Below, piece by piece: positions 42,501 to 53,662 of a stretch of 64,000 nt of DNA (positions within the stretch are counted from its first letter, which is position 1; each line of letters begins with the position of its first letter). The notes beneath the pieces were generated by a model, which was not told where the DNA came from, searched no databases, and was given only the letters and a program-made list of their open reading frames with translations. The position numbers and the translations under genes were made by a program. The DNA comes from Notospermus geniculatus (taxonomy: Eukaryota; Nemertea; Pilidiophora; Heteronemertea; Lineidae): the NCBI GenBank assembly GCA_002633025.1, contig NMRB01000007.1:62001-126000 (forward strand), read 5' to 3'.

Positions 42501-44197
42501 TGTATGCATTTCACTTGTACACAGTGTGGCTTCCAATTCTGTAGCGGATGTTATAATCCATTCAAAAGGGGTGATGTAAGTTCATTGATCTGTTTTTTCA
42601 AGGATTGCAAACATGAACTATTCCTTTGAGTGTGAGATCAGAGGCGATGTGGATTTCTCTCCATGTGTGGTTGAAACCTGATGATATCTGCAAGCTTCTT
42701 GACTGATCCATTACAGAGGATGATAGTACTGGGTCATGTGATTCACAGCAGGAGCGTAATAAAGCCTCCTCGTTCTCTTTCAGACTTGCGACATCTCATC
42801 GCGATGTGCTTCAGCTGGTCTCCATTGTCACCATCCCAGGGACTGCCTGTATTACCTCAGAGATTATGATGTGCCTGTTTTGAAGAAACTCTTGGAGGTA
42901 GGAAATAAACTGCATAGAACTTCCCTTACAAACACGAGGCACCTGTCAGTGTCATTTGCCATCTTTGGGCCTTGGTAATTGATCAAGCGGAGCCATCCAT
43001 ACTCAACCGGCAGTGTCTATGGTTCTGCTCCTGTGTGATTTCAGACTTGAGCCTTGTCGGTCATTCAGGCCATGTATACGATTTGTAACTTCTTCCAGAA
43101 TAAAGAAATTGAGGTGAGGACCAGTGTTTCACAGGAGGGAGAGCCAGCTGAAGAGAATCCCAAATGTTCTGTTCTTGAGCAGAAGGAGACGCCCAATGGT
43201 CTCAAAGACGAGCCTTGTGGGAAAGACACGAATGAAAATGAAGCAGGTTTATGCGTGTAAGTGACTCCATTATCCACATTACATCAAGTGTGCAGTAAGT
43301 GAATTTCAACTGCGTGTCTACTTCAGGAAGTGGGTTGGTTTCCTTACATTCCTTGATGAGTGACACAAGCGACTGCACAAGGTTTTCTACAGCCAACTTG
43401 TCCATAGAGTGCCAAGTTGCATGTGAAATCTCTCACATGAAGGAGAGCCTTTAGCAACTTTTAAGCATGGATTTTCTGCGATAGGGACAACATAATGAAT
43501 CTGTAGGGTTAAGCGGGTGAGACCGCTCAAGTAAGGTCCCATAATATTGATTTCTTTGACGATGTTTTTCCAGGATTCATTACAAGGAATACCTAGTCAT
43601 GCTGATCAATACACATGAGATTGATCCAGTTGAGATCATGGAATTAGACGACTTAAAACATTTACTCGAAAGACTTGACAAAAGTATACCAAACCAACGG
43701 AAAAAAGAATCTCAAGGTCAATACAAGAAGAGGCTACGAGAGGTAGGTTCTATAATTCGTGAACGCCCGGTAGACTGCTTGGTTTGTTACCTCCATTTCA
43801 CCATCTCTTGTTGAGGAGCCCTGATAGCCGTGTGGTTATCACATCCGCTCAGCAAGTGGCAGGTCCGGGTTTGAATCCAGCCATATGGGATTTCATTCCC
43901 GGCTCTTCATGTCCGTCGCATAGGGACAGTAAGCCGTGCTGCCTTGTACCTTGTTTCTTTGCAAGGGCAAGTAAAAGACTCCATCCAAGTGAGGAACATG
44001 AGTAGCTTGAGATGGCCTCTTCTGTATTTAACAGGGCCAATAATGCTATGGCTTCGGCCCTGATGGAAAAAAAATCAAATACACATCTCTTGTTGAAACA
44101 CGACTTGTCCCGTGTCTTCATCTGTCGCTCTTTTTTACAGTATATCAAGACAAATGTGTCACTTGCTCGTACCCAGCGAAGAATGCTGCTGATGTAG
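30567..44197 (+). CDS. RNF31: E3 ubiquitin-protein ligase RNF31 (HOIP)
   Basis: Catalytic RBR subunit of LUBAC, which builds Met1-linked ubiquitin chains in NF-kB signalling. Exons: 30567-30812, 31099-31251, 31536-31718 (weak donor), 33178-33280, 33685-33873, 35145-35712, 35819-36026, 37101-37913, 38193-38363, 38602-38877, 40208-40426, 40893-41111, 41237-41413, 41692-41790, 41915-42010, 42126-42240, 42457-42575, 42784-42897, 43099-43256, 43574-43742, 44141-44197; about 1483 residues (human 1072). Domains in order: PUB ([20 protein letters not shown]), two finger exons ([29 protein letters not shown]), a proline-rich stretch, an NZF ([20 protein letters not shown]), the UBA region, RING1 (CELCFC), IBR, and RING2 with the catalytic cysteine in [16 protein letters not shown]. 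The LDD follows ([17 protein letters not shown]). Exon 5 and exons 9-10 are duplicated nearby and counted once here. The exon 3/4 junction is the least certain. Confidence 0.94.
33290..33380. repeat. 31-bp minisatellite, three units
   Basis: The unit ATTCATTACTTACTCCTTGA plus GACCCTGTTTT repeats three times here. The duplicate block has only two units at about 34215-34272, so the copies differ in repeat number as alleles often do. Confidence 0.93.
34579..34767 (+). CDS. second copy of the RNF31 finger exon
   Basis: Intact exon copy with the cysteine pattern CRVC...CNCPLC...CQMC conserved. Because 189 is a multiple of three and the phases match, splicing in both copies would add a second finger without disturbing the frame. 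I favour an unmerged haplotype, but a real exon duplication is not excluded. Confidence 0.6.
37888..40135 (+). repeat. 1200-bp-offset duplication of RNF31 exons 9-10, joined at an N
   Basis: 37888-39078 and 39080-40135 match closely. Copy-2 exons are 39393-39563 and 39802-40077, in frame and nearly identical to 38193-38363 and 38602-38877. The block begins at a single N at 39079, inside a fragment of the end of the preceding exon that has no acceptor. This is strong evidence of an artificial join. Confidence 0.93.
40501..40621. repeat. 121-bp hairpin element in an RNF31 intron
   Basis: Arms of 38 bp (left starts TGGCTGATATTCATAAAAGC) pair with two mismatches. No target duplication is evident. 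Confidence 0.9.
40741..40850 (-). repeat. tRNA-derived SINE-like fragment
   Basis: On the minus strand it shows a box-A-like CAGAGTGGCACGGTGG and a box-B-like GGTTTGATCCCCGG. It is related to the element at 9035-9260. Confidence 0.55.
41514..41628. repeat. hairpin element in an RNF31 intron
   Basis: Arms 41521-41560 and 41582-41621 (CCATGTTCCCGAA...) are 40 bp with about four mismatches around a 21-nt loop. Confidence 0.9.
43814..44085 (+). repeat. tRNA-derived SINE in the last RNF31 intron
   Basis: Box A TAGCCGTGTGGTTA and box B GGTTTGAATCC are followed by a unique body and an A-rich end (GGAAAAAAAATC). Open frames across it are not genes. Confidence 0.7.
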
Positions 44198-44541
44198 GCA
44201 GCTCTACATTGATGTCTTGCCTCACATGGACAAGTCCCTGGAGAACAGGAGCAGTCACCCATGTTTGCCTCACATGGAGCAGTCAATGAAGTAGACAGGA
44301 TGCAAAACGTAACCCCTTGAATGCATTCCCCTTCCGACATTTTGACAGCCCTCCATTGTTGACACATGATTATAATGTCATCTTCCATCACAGAGCTATT
44401 ATAATAGTTGTAAGATAGAACAAATCTTTCTATTCTGAATGCAATGTATTAGGGTGGTAGAATGTTTTCTTTCATGTGATACTTGTACATAATTTATAAG
44501 CTTGGTGCTACGTTGTTAGGTTAATGATGCTATGGTGTAAG

Positions 44542-44547
44542 AATAAA
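44542..44547 (+). terminator. candidate poly(A) signal of RNF31
   Basis: AATAAA 345 nt after the RNF31 stop. Confidence 0.55.
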
Positions 44548-45441
44548 AGCTGCGGAAGAGACTACAAGTTCTGTCTTAATAGTTCTTTTCTATATATCAA
44601 TAGTACTCTTTGCGTAATTTGCAACTCCTCCGATACCACACTGCCAAACGACAAGGCTTCTGTGCTGATGGGGGAGGGTCGTCGATGCTGCGATCATGAT
44701 GAGGGCTGTCTCGACACAGAATATTGGTGTTTTTCACCTTTTATCACCCAAAAATGACAACCCGAATACATATATTTCTCGGGTGAGTTACTCGGGATTG
44801 GGCTGGGGCATTTTCTGTAGAGATGTGATTTGGACATTGGAAACGGCCACCCCTGCAATGCATGCCTCAAGCCCCTGTGCCTCAGAATATCTCACAGTCG
44901 CATGCAAATGCAATGAACTTATAAAGTATTTCAAATGTCATGTTTCTCTTTATTCAACACACATCAGGATAAGTTGGCTAGTATCTTTCATTTAAAAATG
45001 CTGGATTTGATATTTACACAGATGATTTACATCGCTGGTTTATGCTTACTTTCTATTTACAGGTTGTACAAGTTCAATATTTACAGTAATTTACTTTGTT
45101 CAGGAAGGAATGTATCCTTAACTAACCCACTTCAGTCCGTATCTAATCTGGTATTCCAGCAGTCCCCAGCCAACATCAAGAGTCAGTGGTACTATCACTT
45201 CTACAAAACAACTTTCAACTAGTAGTAAAACTTAAACAATGTATATGTATCATTCTATAAAGCTTGTGTAGAAATATACTACCTCAAAAATAAGCCTTGT
45301 ACACGTAACATTCTATGCAACACCTATCACAGTTATTTGAAAGTTCACATTCTATACAAATATCGATTTCTACAAAATAATGGCAAGAGTAAAATTTTTC
45401 ACAGGCAACATGCTCCTGAAGTGTGTCTTGATGAACCTCCT

Positions 45442-45648
45442 TCTATAGAGGAATACCACTGACGTCATCACATCATGTGACTGGCCGTCAAAATGACGCA
45501 AACGGGCGTCAATAGGGTGCTACACGTGGATTAGCATTACGCCTGACATGACGAGACGGCACACGAAATAATGTCATCGTGACATTCCTTCAGGAAACAC
45601 GTGGTCAATTTGACGGCCAACGTGGCCTTGATGACGTCACGTGGGAAA
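45442..45648 (-). repeat. CRE/E-box-rich dispersed repeat, copy B
   Basis: Reverse-complement copy of 8810-9021, sharing CACGTGACGTCAT, CAAATTGACCACGTGTTTCC, TTTGCGTCATTTTGACG and ATTCCTCTATAG. Confidence 0.75.
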
Positions 45649-45885
45649 CCTATATAGGCCTACATTTGATAGATAAGATTCATTACCCCTCTGACATTGG
45701 CTGGTACAAGTAGGTACCCCTCAGAATCGGAGAGGGTTAAGTAGTTCACCCTCCCCAAAGAAAGGAAAAAGACATTTCCAAAAGGGCAACTGCCACGGGA
45801 AAATCCACAGATAAGACAAATGCAACTCCTGATCTACAGCACAAGAAGACCATATTGATTCAGAAAGAACAGCCAAGAACAGTTC

Positions 45886-48800
45886 TCAAATCGGTAGCCA
45901 TTCCTGCATCGGGATATCTAACACAAGTTCCATGTCTGGGGTGCACCTGCAACAAGACAAGAAAAGTTGAGTAATGCCTGGGTCTGACGAGAGAGATTTC
46001 ACAGGCATGACACCGCAGGGACAGTAATGCCACATAGAGGGGATAAGGGCCGACAAGCCCCGTTGCAAAAAAACCCTTGACATAATCTAGCCATGTCTGT
46101 CAGTTCCATGTCCCCATTAATATCTGACCCCCCATCTTTAAAGTTGAGAAGTAGGCAGTGAATGTAGCAAAATCATCACTTACTTAGGTCGGTTTGGGAA
46201 CAATTCGGGGAATAATTGCACCCTGACGTTGGTTTTTGGATCATTCCTGGCAGCTATGACAGTTTTCTCAAGATCTCGGTTGACTGCCTTCAGCTCCTCA
46301 ATCTGTTTGAAATGGAACTCGATCTCCTGCAAAGGAAATCAAACTCATTGGACGAAGCCATACATACTGAACCGACAGGTCCACAAAACTCAAATATATA
46401 CAGGTTACAGGTAAACCATTGCAGTCTTGGCCATATTTTGGCGTTATTTTGTAACATGCAGAGTCCTTGTACCCAAGTACTGTCAACTGAATGTGCTGGT
46501 CGCCTTTCGTTGCAAGTGATGGTCCGAGCTGTCTCGTGAATCCCTCTCACCTTCTCCATGACCATATTCTGTAGAGCCATGTCCTTCAGTGATCCATGCA
46601 TCTTGGCTATAGCATCTTCTGTCACCTTTGATGTGATCCCATCTCTGACTTGTTGCCGTTCACTCTGTATCTTACCAAGTTCTGTACCAATGATATGTTT
46701 CAATTCTTCTTCCTCATCTTCATTTTCTATTCTCAGCTGCTGGATGTTTTTCTGGAGTTCACTAATCTGAATTGCCTTGACTGGATATTCCTTGTCCTAA
46801 AAGATAATCAAATTATGTAACTTTCCCTGTTGGCTACATTTACACTCAACAAGATTTGGAACCTTTTCCCCAGCAGCAAGAGGATTTGAACCATTGACTT
46901 AGGCCTACATCTGACAGTGAGCTTTACTTCAAAGGGGCACCATCCCTCACAGGCTTCAATGCTTCCTAGGCCATGGCTGCGGATAGTGCTCTCTGCTTTC
47001 TCATCTCTGGATGTGCCGATGTTCAAGATCGTAGGATGAGAGACCAAACTTTGGTAATTACCTTGTAATTTAGAAGTATTTTCAACTGTTCCTGTTGAGC
47101 CATCAGCTGGTCATCCAGTGATTGTACGACGGCTTGAAGATCTGAAACAGGAATCCTTAATCACAACACTATGTACAAAATATAACACTAGTTGAAGCTC
47201 AAGAGAATGCCTGTTCCTAACATTGCCTGTTCATGTGTTGAAGTTAAGGCACTGACTACTCAGGTTGGTGTCAGGCAATTTTCAGAACTGATGTCTGCCC
47301 AGCCATCAAGCCATACCATAATTCTCTCTGGAAAGGGCACTTACCTGAAAGTTCTTTGTTGACACGAACTTCTGTTTCCTCAAAATCTTTCATGGCTTCA
47401 TCTAAGTCTTTGCTGAATTTGCTATTCAAAGTTGAAATCCCACCCTACAGAAAAAAGGCATAAATATAATAAGTAGGCCACATCAGTCTGACAGGGACTA
47501 TGGCTTCCATATTTCTAACCTGAAGGGTCATAACCAAATTTAGTTTCGTGCCACCCAAAAATCATGAATTTTTGATTACACTCACCCTAAACTTTTCATA
47601 TTTTCGAAGTAATGCTTTCACTTTGTCATGCACAACAGATTCGTCTGTTTCAATATCGTTTTTTATGGACTGATTCAGCTGAATCAACTCTATTTCCCTC
47701 CGCTTGTAGTCTGCAAGTGCTCTCCTTCTTGATTGAATTCTCATCTGAAATTGACAAACACAATGTCAATTTCATTTCCTCGTGCCTGAGGTGTAGCCTA
47801 CAGCAACTATCTGAACTCAATCATCCACAGGTACACAGGTGTACTGATGGAAAACATACCTTCAGCATTCTCATACGGTTTGCTTTGGCCTCATCCTCTG
47901 GCGGTGCCTCAAACCTCCTCTTTGTGAAGATATGGTGACATACATTTGCAAAGGACTGTCCACCACCATTGAGCTTGCTACTGGGGAAGTCTGAAAATGA
48001 CACAACATGATATCTGTATCAAGAACACCACAATTTTCTACATGTCATCAAAAATGTTGGCAGACCAAACCCTTTTCGATGGAACAACTGCCTCTGACAT
48101 AGGGCAATGACTGCTGTATGAGTCATCCATCTTTTCAGTACTGCATTGTTGACATTTCAAAGTTCATGACCATTTTGGTCTAAAATGCGACCTGGATTTT
48201 GCTCTGTGCGACCAAAAATATTGATGTTCTAATGCATTTTGTTGTATTGTTTGCGACTTTAACTCAATTTTTTTGGCTGTTGACCAAAATCTTCTTTTTC
48301 AGAATATGAACTTTGATCCCTGCTATAAGTCAGACAAAATTGAGCCAGTGTCATATTGTCTTTGTGGTTTTTCCACGGTACTGGGAAGCAGCAGTTGGGT
48401 TGGAAAGAAAAGGCAAATCAGGATAAGCAATGGTGAAAATGGCATGTATGTACATGTAGAGACAGAAAAGGATCCAAATGGTCACTGTGCTGAAAGTGAC
48501 AAGAAGGAAACAGTGTAATGCCTCTGTTTTGAGAAATGCAGTGATGATTCAGTTAAACTTGTGCACAACATCAAAGCAAACAAAAGTAAAATCACAAAGG
48601 TGCCTAATTGGAGAGTCCAGTATTGGTTGGATGGATTAGATACAATGAAAGGAAATGACTCAGAGAAATGTCGGTTGGGGAAGCATTTCAATCAGAAGGT
48701 CAGGGTGGGTGGAACTATGAAAACTCACCACTCTCAACAGGGGATTGGGCTAATGGTTGAAGTCCTGAAATAAATTTGATTGGTAAAAAACCATCCAGGG

Positions 48801-49145
48801 AGGACTACTTGTTCAGAGAAGGGGCAAGGCTGACTTCAATGGGAGCTTGGCATACATGGCATAAGACAGTGAGTCCATTTACTAGTCCTGGTGTAAGTTT
48901 CTACTAGATGCCCTTTCTTCAAGTTCAGGTACTGAGGCAGTCCTACCTGCTCTGAGTCTTGAAAATCGAGGCTTCGCCCTTGGTCTTGCTTGTACAGTGA
49001 CTTCAGCAGGTTTTTGTGGCATTCGCTGCCATTGTGTGTAGTCAACATCAATCTGCTCCCCTAAGGACTTGAGTAGTTCCTCATCTGCAGTTTGAGTTTT
49101 ATCAATGCGAGCGGCAGCTCTTCTACCCCAGCCACCGGTGGACAT
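45886..49145 (-). CDS. coiled-coil protein of 372 residues, possibly C20orf96-like
   Basis: Exons in transcript order: 49145-48947, 47990-47860, 47744-47586, 47444-47345, 47141-47062, 46796-46551, 46326-46184, 45946-45886. All phases agree and the frame is open from MSTGGWGRRAAARIDK to DIPMQEWLPI. The N-terminal 100 residues are basic and proline/arginine-containing. From about residue 110 to 350 the sequence is almost continuous charged heptads, for example RRRALADYKRREIELIQLN and ELQKNIQQLRIENEDEEEE, predicting a long coiled coil. Length and layout recall the poorly characterised C20orf96 family (human about 363 residues, often linked to cilia), but I cannot confirm this without a search. 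The head-to-head partner is the F-box/UBC gene. Confidence 0.8.
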
Positions 49146-49352
49146 TATCGAAGTGTTGATCCCCAACACTGGCTGAGTGTATGTGGGTATACCGGTAGTA
49201 TTCACTGGCCTATCCTGGCTAGGCTACCGGTAGCTAATCTGAAAAATAACAAAACAATGAATGGATATTTTTGCCTGCCGGTAGGCCTAGGCCCTACCAA
49301 CCAAGGCAGCATGTGGCCTAGGCCTCCTAGGCCAGGGCCCTGCTCGCTATGC

Positions 49353-49793
49353 TATATCAGTTCGGGAAAGTTCCAAAATTGGAAGCGTTTCCGACTTCGG
49401 AAACGTTTCTTTTTTTGGAAGCTATTTTCGATTCCAATGTAGCGGGAACGTTTCCGAATTTGGAAGCCAAGAGATAGAGATTCTGGCGGAACTGAGCCTT
49501 TTGATGATGATAATGGATGATTATCGATGATTGCAGCCAACTTACGCCAGCAATTCAGATTTCACGCCGTGAAATACAAGGTCACAGGTGCTGCCATCTG
49601 TTAGTGGAAAAAAACACTTCCCGATTTTTGCTTTTCATATCCCGATTGGGCCTAACGTGCAAGAAGGCCTACAAAGATTCCGATATCGGAATCGAAAACC
49701 GCTTCCGAAAAAGGAAACGTTTCCAATATCGGAATCGCTGGGCTTCCAAAATCAGAAACGTTTCCAAATTCGGAACTTTCCCGAACTGATATA
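49353..49793. mobile_element. 441-bp foldback element rich in GGAAACGTTTCC-like palindromes
   Basis: Ends TATATCAGTTCGGGAAAGTT and its complement; arms of about 95 bp are themselves made of repeated GGAAACGTTTC / TTCGGAAGC / ATCGGAATCG words. A TA may be duplicated at each end. It lies in the divergent 5' region between the coiled-coil gene and the F-box/UBC gene. Confidence 0.85.
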
Positions 49794-50095
49794 GGCTATT
49801 TATTGCTCGACCTAGCTAAGCCAAATAAGGCCTAGGCCAAGGCCGAAGGGCCTAGCTATTATTTTTAGGCCCTGCCTAGGTTTGGACCTGGCCCTGGGGC
49901 CCAGCTCGGCGCTGGCTGTGGTCATGCTGCTGTGGGGGGTGGTGCCTTGGGCTTGGCGCTGCTGCTGCTCATCCCATCCCCACACCAGCGTGCACTGCAT
50001 GCATGCATGCACTTGTTGTTCATACATAGGCCTAGGCCTACATGCAGATGAACTTATGTCTTCTTATTATGTAGCCTATGAACTTCATCTTCATA

Positions 50096-50114
50096 TGCAT
50101 GCATGCATGCATGC
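50096..50114. repeat. (GCAT)n microsatellite
   Basis: Uninterrupted GCATGCATGC run, with a shorter one near 49999. Confidence 0.9.
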
Positions 50115-50460
50115 ACATGCTCTGCCTCTGTCTGCATGCAGCATCAGCCTGCCCTAGCATGCATTGAATTCTTTGCGTTTTCCTACCAACCATACAATGT
50201 ATAACGCCTAAATTTTCATCATAACGATGAGTTCAGGTGGCAATCTGTTAAAAAAGTGATTCTGATGGCTCTGATCGTGGTTGTCGTTTGAAAAAATGAA
50301 GTAAAAAGTCATGAAAAAGCACCAAGTTTTGGTCCTGTCCACCATGTCCACCATCTTGGAAAGCTGTCGTCATAGTAACAGTGATTGGTTCTTACCTCCT
50401 TTTGATCAGAAATGGGGAGAGGGCCACAGGTGGCCGACAGGTGGCGCTGTAGTTTCCAAT

Positions 50461-52483
50461 ATGGCTGCTGAAGAAAATTTGTCTGACTTTTCTTGTGTAA
50501 GTCACAATAAAGCATTTATTTTTGTCTTCGGACTCTGATTTTAACAACGGACAGAGCGAGACAATGATATTATAAGTTCACCAGGCGTTTGTCTTGGTTA
50601 CAACAGGCGTTGTTGTGTTAGAGCACCACAGTTGCCCATAAATGATCACAGGTTTCTATTGTCGGACAGAAAAACTGACCTTTTTTCGGACACACCCCCT
50701 GAGATTTATTAAATTTTTTCCACTTTGCTTTCAGTATAAGGAGTGCTTTGTATGCTGTGGGTTTTATGGCCTTAACTTTGGGCAGCCAGTCTGTGGCACT
50801 TGCCATGCTTTCCTGTTTCCAGAGGATATAAATAACACAGATATAACACCACCTTTTCTTGAGGTAAGCTGTTAGTCTAATTAGTGGTGAACAGCAGAAA
50901 TCATTCTCTTGGCATTTCATTTGTCAACAGTTCGTTTCTGCTAAATTTACTTCCAGTCCAGGCCGGCGACCAGTGAAGTTTGACTTTAATGATGCAGTTT
51001 GTGGACATTTTGAAAATAAAGTTGATAACTGTTGGTTCGCTTGAGAGGTCAATATGGATGGAGAGATGATTTGTTTATTTGTAGAAATCCGATTCTGGTG
51101 ACTCCGGGAATGAAGAGCCAGAAGGAGCAGCAGACTTCTACATGAAAAAGACCAATCAAGCCAAGGCTATACTTCCATCATTACCCAAAACAGACAAGTT
51201 GGCAGAAAGACTTGCTGCCCTTACAACTGCTCGGGAATATGAGAAAGAAAGGATAGCTGATGGATTGGTGGATTCATTGCCACCAGAAGGTAGACATTTT
51301 GAATTCCTGATATCTCGAAAGACAAGCTCAGGGTAGGACCTTCTTGATGCAATTCTTCGAGAATTGAGTGTATGGTGATGACAATGACATTGATGATGAA
51401 TGATATGGTAAAAGGTCAAATATCCTACCCACTTCACTGACAATCTGTTTCTGCGTGTTCACTTTTTGCAGTATTAATGGTTGTGTTCAAGCACCTTGAT
51501 GACATTTCCTTGTGGACAGCAAGGAATGTGTGTCCGAGGTGGCGGCAAATCTGTGATGCTGAGACAACTGAAGAAGAATGGGAACGGAACATCAATCTGA
51601 GATGGCCACTTTTCTATCCACATTATAAAGTGAACAGTTGGAGGCTAATCTATGAAAAATTGTAAGTATTCACAACAAAGAGAAGGATGAGTCACTGTGA
51701 AAATCTCAAAATCTCATTAAAATATTACCGTACATCTTATATCCTAGGCTTGAGAGCGCACCATGTCGGTCATGCCTAGAGAACATGATGCTACAAATGC
51801 CAGCACCAATAGAAGAAAATTCATGGCGCCACAGGCGATTACGAAGCGAGCTGAAAGCTCTGAAAACCGATCCTCCGGAGGGAATCCAGGCCACTCCACT
51901 TGATCGTCACTGCTGTCATTGGCAGGCAAGCATCACTGGGCCACAGGGGAGTCCATATGAAGGAGGAATGTTCTACCTGTACTTACAGATACCACATAGG
52001 TCAGTATGAAGAGTCAGTTTACATGTAGTACAAGGTATACCAAATCTGCCTGGATTTGATTAACTTCGAATCAGATTTGCAGGCATTATTATGTAAGCCC
52101 TAACATCACACTTTCTCATCTCGAGTCAACATGCTAAAGACCTTCATTCATTGCGAATTTTTCCTATTTTCAGTTACCCAATGAGGCCTCCTCTTGTCCG
52201 TTTTATTACAAAAATATTCCACCCAAACATCAGTCGCCATGGAGATGTTGGATTGGATTCGATTCACCACAATTGGAGTTTAGCACTGACTATTTCTAAA
52301 ATCCTCATTAGTATTCAGTCATTACTGACCGACCCGTACTGCCATGTTTGTATGGAACCAAAAATTGGACGACTGTATGTGACGAATCGGAAAGAATTCG
52401 ATCGGATAGCAAGATTATGGACATGGAAATACGCAATGCACGATTATCTGATGCCCACATACATTTCAATGGATGGGATCTAG
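50461..52483 (+). CDS. C4 zinc finger / F-box / catalytically dead UBC (E2) protein
   Basis: Exons: 50461-50496, 50735-50863, 51085-51289, 51472-51661, 51748-51999, 52174-52483; 373 residues, all phases consistent. Residues 16-38 are C-x2-C-x12-C-x2-C followed by HAF, like the first zinc finger of a nuclear receptor. Residues 119-165 (LPPEVLMVVFKHLDD... VCPRWRQIC) are a clear F-box. Residues about 212-361 are a UBC domain closest to the UBE2D class, with HPNIS, NWSLALTISKIL and IARLWTWKYAM. The catalytic position, normally G-x-I-C-L-D, reads GDVGLD, so glycine 297 replaces cysteine. It should bind Skp1 through the F-box and may bind ubiquitin or an E3 through the dead UBC, but cannot carry ubiquitin as a thioester. 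A CxxC (CRSC, 193-196) precedes the UBC domain. The start codon sits in a YY1-like CAATATGGCTGC context. I recall no characterised protein with this architecture. Confidence 0.9.
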
Positions 52484-52702
52484 AAAGCAGGAACACATCA
52501 TCTTTTCTCGTTTCTGTGCTTATTGTGCCAATGGACAGTCAACATAATCAACTCTGACATCCCCACAATCATGGCAATCCTGCTGTTATGAGTCACCTGA
52601 ATAGATCTTGACAGTGTTGTATGCTCTTGCAAGGTGCTCAGCTACTCAGCTCTGTTGTGTCATTTTTTTTGGGTCAAGCAACTCGCATGCTGGTCGTTTA
52701 TA

Positions 52703-52708
52703 AATAAA
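52703..52708 (+). terminator. candidate poly(A) signal of the F-box/UBC gene
   Basis: AATAAA 220 nt past the stop. Confidence 0.55.
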
Positions 52709-53662
52709 TACCAAAGTCATTTACTTGTGTTTCTCCACTTTTCAATGCTAATTTCGTTGACCGGGAGAGTGTATACATACTCCTATTCCATCTATCAAGG
52801 TGGTTGACCCATGTATTATTGTATCATGACAGAGTGTCAATTTAGTGAGGCAAGCAAGACAAAATCCAGCAAAACAAATTGTATTACACAGATGTACATA
52901 AATTATACATAACCAATATACATTAATACATTTATACAATATACACATGTGTATATGTCTATGTCATGCCAAATCATGGCAAATTAGAAATTCGGGGAAA
53001 ATTTCCCCGACCTAAAATCTACTTAATACTCTAGTCAGTACAGTCATTTTACCAGTGGCAAAATTCATTTTTTTGCCACTGGTGAGTTTCTGTAGTTAGT
53101 CCCAAGTGTTTTCCGATTGCTTCACAATACATGTATGTCTCCTGTTGTTGACAAGAAAGTTTAGAACTGGCTGAATCAAAATCACTACGTTAAACCTCGT
53201 CAATTTAGTGAAAAGAATCTCCATCAACCTGGAGACTGTTATGAAGAGTTACAGCTGCTATGGTTCATATCCTAAATGACACTACATTCATCTGAACTAA
53301 CATTAAGTACAGGAAACACTAGTTTCTGACATTTTTGGAACACTTTGAGTGAATGCAAGAGTTTCAAAGGTAAAATAATGCACACGTGCACTTGGAGAAA
53401 CTGCCAAGTGATTTTGACAACTAGGAATGACTTTAGGCCAAGGTAGTTTTTGAATCAGCCTGAAACGATCATTCCAGATAACTACAGACACACTGATTCT
53501 ACATAAACATGGAGAAAATGTGGATGTCATTACCAATGACGTGCTTATTGTGTCAAATCACACACCATGAGCACCAAAGTATTGTAAACTATCAAGAGTG
53601 AAAATCATTCCATAGTTAAGAAGTTTAAGATTGCATCAGGTAGCCTACATCTGATTGCAGTG
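52709..53662. other. convergent intergenic region / gamma-SNAP 3'UTR
   Basis: AT-rich, no exon recognised. The minus-strand part probably includes the gamma-SNAP 3'UTR. Confidence 0.55.

Larger units (their letters stand above)
44198..45885. other. convergent intergenic region between RNF31 and the coiled-coil gene
   Basis: Contains the RNF31 3'UTR, copy B of the CRE-rich repeat, and otherwise nothing I recognise. Confidence 0.6.

Noticed and set aside
43784-44391. Open frames on both strands, up to 180 codons
   Set aside because: They run through the SINE in the last RNF31 intron and the RNF31 3'UTR; no domain is seen.
48273-48518. 81-codon plus-strand frame in intron 1 of the coiled-coil gene
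   Set aside because: No recognisable domain and no neighbouring exons; probably chance.
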